Source of the DNA: Riptortus pedestris
Lineage: Eukaryota > Arthropoda > Insecta > Hemiptera > Alydidae
DNA length: 64,000 nucleotides
Reading direction: 5' to 3'
NCBI GenBank assembly: GCA_019009955.1
Contig: CM032228.1
Span: forward strand, 174,977,501-175,041,500
This document shows positions 23,842 through 33,539 of this stretch, piece by piece. Below the pieces are notes generated by a model that worked only from the letters and a program-made list of their open reading frames with translations, made no database searches and was not told the origin of the DNA. Position 1 is the stretch's first letter, and each line of letters begins with the position of its first letter. The position numbers were made by a program, and so were the translations under genes.

Positions 23842-25001
23842 ATGAAGTTTGAAGAACTAAAAGTGGAAACAACTAAAGAAGGAGCTGTCTAAACTGGATC
23901 TGCCAACAACAGGAAATAAGGCTGAATTACAAAGGCGGTTGACAATAAAGAGGACAAGTAATCCTATTTCAAGTAGCAAGTTGGACTTAAATGCAATTTT
24001 AGAAGATAGACGATGAAATATGTGAGCTACAATTCCAAATGGATAATCTACATGTTCGAGAGGGTCCGGTGAGGCTCATTTCAGAACATTCCAGCAAGAT
24101 ACAGACCCCAACTTTTGACGGTAATGTACCATTTAACGTTTTTAAATTCCAATTTGAGACGGTGGCCAGAAGAAATGGATGGAATAATGAAGAGAAAGCG
24201 GTAGAATTGATTTTGGCACCGAAGGCAACCACTGCAGAAATCATGGAGAGTTTACCGGCCGCTTGCAGAAATAATTATGAGGACATCATGGTGACCTTAC
24301 AGCGCAAGATTGGCGGTGAGCATAAGCGAGAACTGTACAGGATGGAGTTACGGGGCAGAGTGCAAAAACGGAATGAGACGCTCCAAAATTTTGCCATGGA
24401 AATCGAACGTTTAGTGCAGCTGACTTACCCAGGTGAAAATCATCCATTCTTGGATTAGTTCAAAATTGAAGCATTTGTGATTGGTTTACGAGATCGAGAT
24501 GTTAAATTCGCGGTGTGTGCTTTGCTAAAATCTTCCTTTGCTGAATCCATATCTTTTGGGCTAGAACAGGAGACTGATAATGTCATTTCATAGCCGCAAG
24601 TCTACAATGTGCGACGTCTTGTTGCTGAAACACGAAGTGGCGGTGACGAAAGGAGTGACATAGAAGCAGTGGTCATGCGGATTCTGGAGGAGCAAAGGAA
24701 TAGATCACGCGCCCAATGCTTCAACTGCGGTATGGTTGGCCATTTTAAGGGTAACTGTAAAGCACCAAAGAAAGGGTTGAGATCTTTTACACCATGGAGG
24801 GACCACTATCGGGCGAACAACGTCCATATCTCAAGGACTGAAATAGAAGACGTGGTCAAGCAAGTACTGGAAGAGCAAATGAATAGATCGCGCGCTAAAT
24901 GCTTCAATTGCGGCGAGGTCGGCCACTTTCAGCGTAATTGTAAAGCGCCAAGGAAAAGGTCGAGATCTATTTTGCTAAGCGCTGAAATTAACAAATTGTG
25001 A
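23842..25001 (+). pseudogene. Gag polyprotein with SAP-like N-terminus and two zinc knuckles
   Basis: The ATG at 23842 is followed, after one frameshift, by a SAP-like helix pair ending LPTTGNKAELQRRL. The central capsid-like part is open at 24039-24458 (FDGNVPFNVFKFQFE, YRMELRGRVQKRNETLQNFA). Stops lie at 24456-24458 and near 24590-24592. Two CX2CX4HX4C knuckles follow, CFNCGMVGHFKGNC and CFNCGEVGHFQRNC. They are embedded in a duplicated unit of about 60 residues whose halves both start with an E-V-L/I-EEQ-NRSRA helix. It would package element RNA if intact; the stops make it a pseudogene. Confidence 0.75.
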
Positions 25002-25069
25002 AGAATTGGACGTTTTTTTCTCTCTCCAAGTAAATATTCTTCACTTCCAACACACACTACCGTGGAATC

Positions 25070-25560
25070 TCCATTTCCATTATACGACAGAAGAACAGCA
25101 ACCTGACTGCTCGTGGACTGATCAACGGGAGGAAGCAGGTCCTCACCATGGACACGGGAGCGACACACTCCATCATTCGGCCCGATTTGGTAAAAGGGGC
25201 AGTGGAACCGTTGGAGAACGTACGACTGCGAACTGCTACAGGGGAGTCAGCCACAGTCTACGGAAGAGCCAAGATGAGAGTGACTATCGGCAACATCAGT
25301 ACTGAACATGTCTTTGTTGTTGCTGACATAATGGGTGAAGTGATCATCGGTGTAGACTTCATGATAGCCCACGGTATTGACCTGCACATGGGTAAGCTGA
25401 TCTGGCGAAACGCCGAAATACCTTTGGATGTCGGACATGAGAGCAAGACCACAAAGGAGCTACGTACCGACGGACGCCAGAAATTGTCACGTCGAGCAGA
25501 AGCCTCTTCTATTGTTCATAGGAAAGGGAGAAAACACGATGACGCTCCAGTCCTCTCAAG
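25070..25560 (+). pseudogene. Retroelement aspartic protease
   Basis: In the frame open at 25148-25993, LTMDTGATHSIIRPDLV carries the DTGA active site. It is followed by LRTATGESATVYGRAKMRV and VIIGVDFMIAHGID, the ILG-D-like flap partner motif of Ty3/Gypsy proteases. The active site is intact. The frame continues into about 250 residues without recognisable RT motifs, showing that most of pol has been deleted rather than mutated. Confidence 0.7.
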
Positions 25561-25779
25561 GCGGCCATGCAATGTAGAGTACAAGGATTGTACAAAAGCC
25601 GAGGAAGAGGAGTGCGTCATTGATGTACGACTTAGCCGTGTTAACTCAGGGGGAGCCAGGTCGACGGCGCAGAAGGGTGACACTATTCTGGTTAAGGAGG
25701 GCAATGGAAGGTCGACCCGTCATGAAATATTTGACAGCATTAAAGTGACCAGTAACCAGATGGGTGACGTGTGTGGTCG

Positions 25780-26016
25780 AGCAGTGAATACGGAAAAATT
25801 TACGGAAGGACGAATGGGTCTACTATTCAACCCACAACGCAAGAGGGGACTATCGCCTAAATTGTGGACCTTGCAGAGTGATCGAGAGATTGGGCGACGT
25901 TGTCTGCAGGATGCAGGGATACCACAGTCCGGGGTCTGGAAGGAAAGTGGTACACCTGGAGCGACAGGCCAAGTATGGCAACGGCGATGTTGAGCCTATT
26001 CGGGACGAAAATGCTT
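25780..26016 (+). pseudogene. Integrase C-terminal remnant
   Basis: LLFNPQRKRGLSPKL matches the segment near the end of Gypsy integrases (LY.P...KG.SPKL). After a frameshift a second frame gives GYHSPGSGRKVVHLERQ then PIRDENA and a stop, the usual distal tail. No HHCC or DDE core precedes it, so pol was deleted from after protease to just before this tail. Confidence 0.6.
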
Positions 26017-26029
26017 AAGTGGGTGACAG

Positions 26030-26047
26030 TGTTGCGAAAATTAAATT
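26030..26047 (+). repeat. Stub of 3' LTR
   Basis: TGTTGCGAAAATTAAAT repeats the LTR start exactly and follows GGGTGACAG, a modest purine-rich tract. The rest of the 3' LTR is missing. Confidence 0.55.
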
Positions 26048-26231
26048 AAATATTTGCAGATCATGCTTTTGATACTATTAATCGGTTTTTTTATCGGTAT
26101 TGTAGCTGATACACCTACAATACTTAAAATATTTATAGGATAATCATTATTTCTTTTCTCTTTTTCTTTTTAAGATTAATAATTTTCTCTTTATATTTTT
26201 TACTTTACTTTTAACGTTGTTATTGTTAACT

Positions 26232-26282
<51 letters not shown>

Positions 26283-27032
26283 ATACTTTTAAATTATTTA
26301 TGTATAAATTAATTGTAACACACTACAAATATATGTGGTATGCTAACTTGCATGGGACATACAGAAACTAATAAACGGTCTTCTTATAGGGTTACTATAG
26401 GAAGGAAACAAATAAAAAAAATATATATATATATATCGAATATTAACGGATTTATTTGCATTTTTAGTATTCAGCCTTCAATCAATTAACTCTGATCACA
26501 TATTAATGATAAGCTGTTATATCATGAAACGTTCCTTTCCAACGTCTGACGCGGTCCATAAGATTTTGAGGATGACAGGAGTGCGATGTAGTATTAAAGC
26601 TAATATAGTTTGACTGTACAGTAAAGTGGCGTAGATAGAGTGAATCCACTGGTTCGTTGGATTACGAGGATGTCTGGGCTCATGTATTAGCTGATTCAAT
26701 ATTAATCTCAGGAGGAGTACTAAGTGCAAACAGGGCGAAGGAGATTCCAAGGTTTGCCGACTATTGGTGTGTCCAGTCGGTATTAAGTGATGGGTTCTCA
26801 TCACTAAGCGTACGGTGCGTTCTTAAGCTTCGTAAATTGATATGTATGATATTGGGCTTGTAAACCATCGAAATATTTTATTATTTATCTATCTTTATTT
26901 TGGACTGAATTTGTTTTACTTACACGCGGATTTATGTCAGGCATGTGTATGTCTTTTGTTGGACGAATAAATGTGCATTGATTGAGAAAGGGAACTAGTT
27001 CCCAGATGAATACTTTTCTATATACACACACA

Positions 27033-27071
<39 letters not shown>

Positions 27072-27105
27072 CTATTATTGAGGCTGCATCGCTGGGAAGT
27101 ATCGT
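26048..27105. other. AT-rich stretch with TA tracts and an R2 tail
   Basis: It may start with the lost 3' end of the interrupted LINE. TA tracts lie at 26235-26279, 26421-26436 and 27035-27069. A piece at 26436-26480 (GAATATTAACGGATTTATTTG) matches the middle of R2. ORFs at 26517-26863 have no recognisable motif. Confidence 0.45.
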
Positions 27106-27243
27106 CATTGTGAGGATTTCGGCTATCTGCTCCAGCGGTTGGAATTTTTGTTCTGCAAATTCGACGAATATGGACGCATTTCCATCGAAAATTTGCAGAA
27201 CAAAAATTCCAACCACTGGAGCAGATAGCCGAAATCCTCACAA

Positions 27244-27245
<2 letters not shown>
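27106..27245. repeat. Foldback with approximately 60-bp arms between AT tracts
   Basis: CATTGTGAGGATTTCGGCTA at 27106 reappears inverted at the right end (27245). The arms match almost perfectly over about 60 bp, with an 18-bp loop. AT tracts lie on both sides (27035-27069 and 27248-27287). Confidence 0.85.
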
Positions 27246-27291
<46 letters not shown>

Positions 27292-27504
27292 TTTAATTTC
27301 TCTTGAACTAAGATGGTGCACTTTTGTGGCTCGGTTATGTGCCAAATTCTCCTGTTTGTTATTGGGTAACTGGATTGTCTGTGATAAAATGAGATTGTAT
27401 TGTCTAACTGTTATCACATGATACTCAGTTGTAGATAATTCAAGGTAAAATTAATGTTTATTGTTTCGCCTTTATGGCTAAATCAATCTGATATGTTTTT
27501 TCTT

Positions 27505-27715
27505 TGTTTTTCTTCGTCCACTTTGTGCTACTTTGACTAATTGGGACGGGTTATCTACAGGGAACCACCCCTTTCTAGCCAGGGTGGGTCAAAGGAATTT
27601 ATTTAATGAGTCCGTCATCAAACAAATTTCTACTGCCCTGGGTGGGAATCGAATCCGCCACTAGGTTTAACATAAGATATTAAGACTAACGCCTTATCCC
27701 ACACGGCCAACCTGA
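27505..27715 (-). mobile_element. tRNA-derived SINE, family A
   Basis: Contains GACTAATTGGGACGGGTTAT, CTAGCCAGGGTGGG, the B-box-like GGGAATCGAATCCGCC and the head CACACGGCCAACCTGAG, in minus orientation. It is close to full length. Confidence 0.75.
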
Positions 27716-28127
27716 GATTTGTGTATTTTACGGCTAAAGTATACGCCAGATCGAAACATTCATCGTTACAACTCGTTTTAGAATTGGGTTTTCAACAAGA
27801 ATCCCCCACAAAAAGTAGCGCATTCCATTGGAAATTCCAAAGTTGTGGTCATTGGAGAAGGTTACGATGTTGAATATGACTAAAAGTGTTCTTCAGCGGT
27901 CACAATTATGGCACTCCATGTTTCAGCCTTGTATACAAATAATTGGATATTTTAAGGGGGGTAGCACGGGAGGTTGGGAAACCCGTATATAATTCAAACT
28001 TTATCGGCAGATCTTGGCATTGTGTCACCACGGGATATGAAATCACAGTTTGAGAACATTGACCTATGCACTGTGCTAGTGTCACCAAAAGTTAATGTCA
28101 TTGAAACATACGAACTGAGATTTGATG

Positions 28128-28258
28128 ATAGAGTCCATTTTAAGTGGATTTCGTCACTAAATAAATTCCTTTGACCAGGGCGGGAATCGAACTCGCCATT
28201 CTTGGTTTACCATGTGAGATTAAGGCCAACGCTTTAACTCACATGGCTAACCTGAGCC
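28128..28258 (-). mobile_element. SINE family A, 3'-truncated copy
   Basis: Retains the middle (TCGTCACTAAATAAATTCC), the B-box (GGGAATCGAACTCGCC) and the head (CTCACATGGCTAACCTGAGC). The tail is missing. Confidence 0.7.
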
Positions 28259-28858
28259 CCTGGAAAATTTTAGACACCTCAGAAAAAAGCATAACACATG
28301 TTACTGAGATAACTAAACGTTTCGATCATTGTTTTGAGAAGGTTTCTACTGTCTAAGCAATAATGTGTATAATGTATGTATTTTAACACTAAAACTCGAT
28401 TCACTGCTTAGATATGAATATACTGCATTAGAATAGCTATTAGAGGTGTGGTTAGAAGACAAGGCAAGGAAAATTATTTGATTAGTGGAATAAAATGTTC
28501 CTATGTGTCATTCAGTAAGACTCCAGCTCTAAAATAAATAAATAATTTATCTCGTTGATAAATCTCTTGAATAATAAGTGAATATTCATTGTAATCTCTT
28601 TTTAAGGAAAATAAGTTTGAAAAACTTTGATTTTTTTCAAATAGGGTTTAGCACCAATAATTGTATGAAAAATGCGATTTGATTCGTTTTTCACATTTTG
28701 ATGATGTTGTCCATACATTTTAATTTGATTGAGAATAGTTTATTTCTTGGTAAAATATAAACCTATAAAACGTTTTGATAGTATATAGTTTATTTATACA
28801 CATGTGATTGAACAAAGAGGTTAAAGCATAGATAGTAACACATTTTAATACAAGAACA

Positions 28859-29215
28859 ATGTTTTTGGAATGTTGGCTCGAGCTTTCGTTCGGCTTCAAA
28901 ATTTTCTCTCTCTCCATTTACTTTACATTGAGTTTCTTACCACTGGGGTTTGAAATGTGTATCTACCATGACAAAATTCCTAAGCTCTACTTCATTTTAC
29001 CAATGAAAGTATACTGCATGCCTTTCTCCTGTCGAATCTTCTTTTATGATGAAAACTTCCCTCCGCTGACGTTAACCCCTACAATTACTTTGCCGCCAGA
29101 AATTATTTTCTATCTCACAAAAAAGTGGACATTTCTGAAAGGAATAACTTTCATATCATTCAGTTTTGCTTTGAGGCCGGAACTGTTTGGATACCTCATG
29201 GATCATGACCACTAG
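28859..29215 (+). CDS. Hypothetical ORF, IFF/LPP family, reference copy
   Basis: A 118-codon ORF, hydrophobic and cysteine-containing but with no conserved cysteine pattern. Blocks shared with the ORF at 20278 at identical positions are FGFKI (11-15), IPKL or VPRL (38-41), RIFF (59-62), LPPEI (78-82) and an ALRPEL or GLKSID tail. The methionine falls at the same relative place in both. Upstream an in-frame stop lies about 10 codons before the ATG, and downstream the stop follows GYLMDHDH. No signal peptide, transmembrane prediction or named domain is claimed. It may be a small gene, an exon, or a fragment of an unknown element. Confidence 0.4.
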   Translation: MFLECWLELSFGFKIFSLSIYFTLSFLPLGFEMCIYHDKIPKLYFILPMKVYCMPFSCRIFFYDENFPPLTLTPTITLPPEIIFYLTKKWTFLKGITFISFSFALRPELFGYLMDHDH

Positions 29216-29683
29216 TATGTATGAACGTTAATGATTAAACAATTGTTCAATGTAACCTCCATACTTAGTTTTATACTCATCACATGTTTACATAACAGCT
29301 TTTTAGAATAAAGTTTAATCTATCAAATTGGTTCTGGGCATTCACGTAAAGGCTAAAGTCTTAATGATTTTGGCACACTTAGACTTATGACTTCCAATAA
29401 TCACAACAAAAAAACCAATAGGCCCTGGCTAGGAAATAAGGGTACTCAGGAGATACCAATTTCTTTTTAATTGGTAGCATGTCCTTGTTCATTATAAATT
29501 AACTGCCTCCACAACCATCCCTAGCCACCCTTCGACAAGAATGTTAATTGAACTTTATAGACCTTAATGTCGAGTGACAATGTAGTGTATAACTGTCTCT
29601 TGATGCCTACAAAGGATGGAAGAGACCCATTTAAGAAACTAATGTATTAGAATAATACTTGTTCCGACAAGTATTAGGTTTGA

Positions 29684-29833
29684 ATTGAATCCATGGCTTA
29701 TTAAACAAAGTTACCTATTTGAAAAGAAAAGAATGCCTAACTGCAATGTGTGTAATGCTCCGCTTACAATGAAACACATACTGACAGACTGCAAAAGACG
29801 TGACCATCGGGGACTAATACGACTTACTTACTG
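29684..29833 (+). pseudogene. LINE C-terminal Cys/His fragment
   Basis: The plus strand reads LNPWLIKQSYLFEKKR then CNVCNAPLTMKHILTDC, ending shortly after at a stop. CX2CX7HX4C preceded by a basic helix is the usual C-terminal motif of LINE ORF2 proteins. RT and RNase H are absent. Following DNA to about 30590 is AT/T-rich and ends AATAAATAAATAAAATTATT, which could be the LINE 3' tail. Confidence 0.55.
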
Positions 29834-30008
29834 AAGGTAGCCCACACATTCCCATAATATTTCAAAATTTACATGTCATTAATATATACTCACAAATTTA
29901 GAAGTATTACATTTAAAAATACTTTTTAATCCTTCGTAAATTAAATCTTTTTAAATCCAGCTAAAATCTTTTACTATGTGTGTGTCCGTGTGTCCGTGCG
30001 TGCGCGCG

Positions 30009-30010
<2 letters not shown>

Positions 30011-30059
<49 letters not shown>
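30011..30059 (+). repeat. (GT)n microsatellite
   Basis: Pure GT tract flanked by GCGC runs. Confidence 0.9.
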
Positions 30060-30066
<7 letters not shown>

Positions 30067-30590
30067 ATTTGTACGTGTAATAGAGAAAGTGGGAGCATTT
30101 GATTGTGAATATTTTAGATATTAGAAAATTTAATCTATTCACTTTATTAATGTACACACTAATTTTTATTTATTTGATTTTAGTTTTAATTTTAACCATT
30201 GAAAGTATATAGTTCTTTCCGTAATTTTATTAGTCTTTATAGTATTTAATTATCTAGTTCCTTACAAAATATTTTTTTTTTGTTTTGAATTTAATGTTTC
30301 TTTTTTGTTTATTTTCTTTATTTGTTGAATGGTGTTTTTTTGTCTCTTTGTTTGCGTTTTGTTGTTTAGTTGCGTTTTGTTATTTGGTTGCTTTGTGTTA
30401 TTTAGTTGCATTTTGTTATTTGTGTTGCGTTCTTAGTTTGTTCTGTTCTAGTTGTATTGTTCAATTTTTTCTTGTTACTGTTTTTATTTTTGTATTTTGT
30501 TTATATTCATTGGTTTTTTTTATGAGCAATATCGCCTCGCATCTAACGCTCCCAATAAATAAATAAAATTATTAAATAAAGAAAGAGTCG

Positions 30591-31799
30591 CTTTCGAAAA
30601 ACAAAATTTATTAGCTACGTACATAATATATGCATGGAAAATAAAGGAATGATGAGTCGGCCCCTTGCAGTCCCTACTACAGCAAATCGGGCGGGGGGTG
30701 GGGGGTGGGGTTTGGTTAGACGTGGGTTAGTTTATCCTCCACCCTTTTTTCTTTCAGCAGTCTAGTATCAAATAACGTCTTATGACAAAAAATCAATTAT
30801 CCCAATGTATAAGATGCATTTTCAAAAATACATCTGCATGAATAAGCAAAGGCAATTTTCATCGACGAATCGCTTAATTTGACGGAGTGCACTTTCTCAG
30901 CAGTGTCCTCCTAGTGGCTGTTGAGTCAAAAACCATTCAATATAAAACCATTTACTAAAAAATATAGAAAATAATACATAATTAATTTGAAAGTAATGTA
31001 AAACAAACCATGGATTAAAATATGGGATAATGATGTGCCAAGAGCTAAAAATTACACAATAATCAATGAATAAATAATAGTTTTGCTTGTCAACAATACA
31101 TAAAATTACAGTTTTAAGAAGTCCAACTGAATTTGTACTCTACTTCAAACAAAAAAAGGGGAGAGAGATTATATTTTTATATAACCTGATAGTAAAGATG
31201 TTCCATAAATAAAAAAATTTAGACACTGCCACGGAAAATCAGTACAATAACATAATTAAACAACAACAAATGTAATTTAAAAAAAGACGAACTTGTTAAA
31301 ATCTCATTATTAAGAACGGCAAATGAAAAAAAAAAAATCAAACGTTTGGAGTGGGAAAAATTGGCCTTCTACAATACTGGAGGAATCCTTTAAAACATAT
31401 TGAAATATTTCCATCACCTCTCATTTTGACTGCCAACACTCAGCAACCGTCAACTAAAAAATCTATCTTAAGATTTCCTTTATCCCAACATTTATGCAAT
31501 AATTGTTACTAACACTTATTTTCTCTTCTTTACAAGAACCGTAAATGTTTCTTTTATATTTTAATAAAGCGTATTATAATGAGATACTAAACATTTGCTT
31601 TATTTAATCCCTTTTGATTTGCCCCTTCTCCCTTTATTATCAATCAAGAGGACCCGGATCATAAAATAGATCCTTCAAAATTTATTTTGGTCACGCGCGG
31701 ATGGCTCTTTATTCAGTTTGTTCTAAAACAACAAGTGTGGCATGCTGGATTCTTCAATCATAGGGAGGGGCCAATATTTTCGAACTAAACACCATGATC
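30591..31799. other. Non-coding stretch with a G-rich motif
   Basis: No gene is supported. A run of G tracts at 30689-30710 (GGGCGGGGGGTGGGGGGTGG) fits the four-tract pattern of a G-quadruplex. The rest is AT-rich. Confidence 0.5.
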
Positions 31800-32180
31800 T
31801 GGTGTTATAAAAGATCGTCACGCAGGGGCTGCCAAAACTAAGCACGTGCTTGTGTAACACACTTGTGATCTCATCTCACTACATATTCTCTATTTCTATG
31901 AAAAAAACAGACGAGTAAAAGGGTTTTTGGTGGTGGGGGCTACTGAAGGCTGAAAACAAGAAATTACAAATCATTCGCTTAGTACTTGAGTTACCAACAA
32001 ACGTACAGACAACAATAGTAAAGCCTCAATAGCTTAACAAGACTGATTCTATAACATTTTCAAAATCCCCACTTCTAAACCCTCTCCACTTCACCCCCGA
32101 TTTGGACCATTAACTAATATGATCTTTAGTGATGGAATGGACAAATATCTAGTATGATAAGGAACAAATAAATATTTTTG
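31800..32180 (-). repeat. R2 repeat, partial copy
   Basis: Begins GATCGTCACGCAGGGGCTGC, the reverse complement of the R2 downstream end, and continues with AACTAAGCACGTG and CCTCTCCACTTCACCCCC. Confidence 0.6.
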
Positions 32181-32329
32181 ATTTACGGCCAGAAAATCTT
32201 TATTGATGGCGTCATGGCACTACGTAAGTGCATGTATCTCAGACAGGAAACTATCAGTTGAAACAATATTTGGTATTTAAGCTGGGAATAAAGTGGTTCA
32301 TGATGTAACTGCTTATTGACTAATATGAC

Positions 32330-32600
32330 ATGAGTCGGAGTGGGGATTTATTCAATCGTGAATACTAAAAAATACAAATATCTCCGTTAATCCTTAGGTT
32401 ATTTGAAATAAGATTGGTTTTATACAATTTTCCGATCCAACGTATAATAAGGGGGTAATTTCGAATTTTCGAAATTCTCTACCACTAATCCCCCCTCTCC
32501 CTGTTCAATTTTAGTTGTTAACTAACATGATCTTTAGTTTGGCTTGAAACAATTATTTCTAGTTTGGTAACGACAAACAATAATTGATGCTACTAAAACT
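32330..32600 (-). repeat. R2 repeat, second partial copy in the same orientation
   Basis: Contains AATACAAATATCTCCGTTAA, CCCCCCTCTCCCTG and TTTGGTAACGACAAACAATA, the reverse complement of the R2 middle. Confidence 0.6.
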
Positions 32601-33167
32601 GTAAAGAACTACAATAAAAAGAAACAATAGCAGTGGAAAAAAAAGTTACGAAAATGATGAAATCATATATCAAGAGGTTCGAACTCTAGCAGGCCTCCAT
32701 CTTTAATTCAATAAAGGGTTATTGGGTGCAATTGATTTTTTAAAAATATTTTCATTTAACAAGACAAAATGTTTACCTTGGACCACAAGCAATCATATGT
32801 GTTTTGACACAGGAAAATCTAGGTGTCCTGGTTTTTCCGAAGGCCATTTTAGATGGTAACAAACGATATTGTACGAAATTCAGACTGAGTTTAATCAACT
32901 GATTGGAGAGAGAGAGCTTGAAGACAATCCATCAGATGAAATTGAGTAAAATAACCATTTGGGCAAACACTCGGTCCGCCCACGGTTTACAGCGTCCCTA
33001 ATAAATTTTCTTTCTTTCTTTATCTTTGACGCTATTTTATTTCAGGTTTATTTATTGTCCAACACCATTGATTTGCTTATTGAATATATGAGATATTGGC
33101 AAGACAATGTTTACATAATTAAAAGCTAAAACAAAAGAAACTAATGAAATATCGGGATCAAGGAGGA

Positions 33168-33194
33168 GCGCGCGCGCGCGCGCGTGTGTGTGTT

Positions 33195-33249
<55 letters not shown>
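33168..33249. repeat. Compound (CG)n(GT)n(GA)n microsatellite
   Basis: Three dinucleotide tracts in direct succession. Confidence 0.9.
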
Positions 33250-33252
<3 letters not shown>

Positions 33253-33539
33253 AGTAATACCTAATGTGGTAAATATAAAAACAAAAACGTAAGGGAGGTA
33301 GTGGTAGAAATGCACAGCATATAAGAGTGTCTGTGAGGAACAGACGCATATTACCATTTCATTATTACTTTTATTGTGTGTAGGAATATTTATATATTTG
33401 TTCAATTACAGTTGAAGTACTGGACTAACACGAGCATTAGGAATGAAGAGCCAGTGCATATACGAATAAAAAATTTCAGAGCCTATAATGTTTTTTTTCT
33501 AATTAGATAAATTAAGGGCACACAGCAACCTTTTTCTCC

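Larger units (their letters stand above)
23520..26047 (+). mobile_element. Internally deleted LTR retroelement (gag, protease, integrase tail)
   Basis: It opens with TGTTGCGAAAATTAAATAC, the same LTR start as the solo LTR, and ends with a second TGTTGCGAAAATTAAAT at 26030. Between them lie a gag with two zinc knuckles, an aspartic protease and only the extreme C-terminus of integrase; reverse transcriptase, RNase H and the integrase core are absent. It is inserted in the C-terminal part of the LINE RNase H region. It could only have moved with proteins supplied by a complete relative. Confidence 0.75.
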
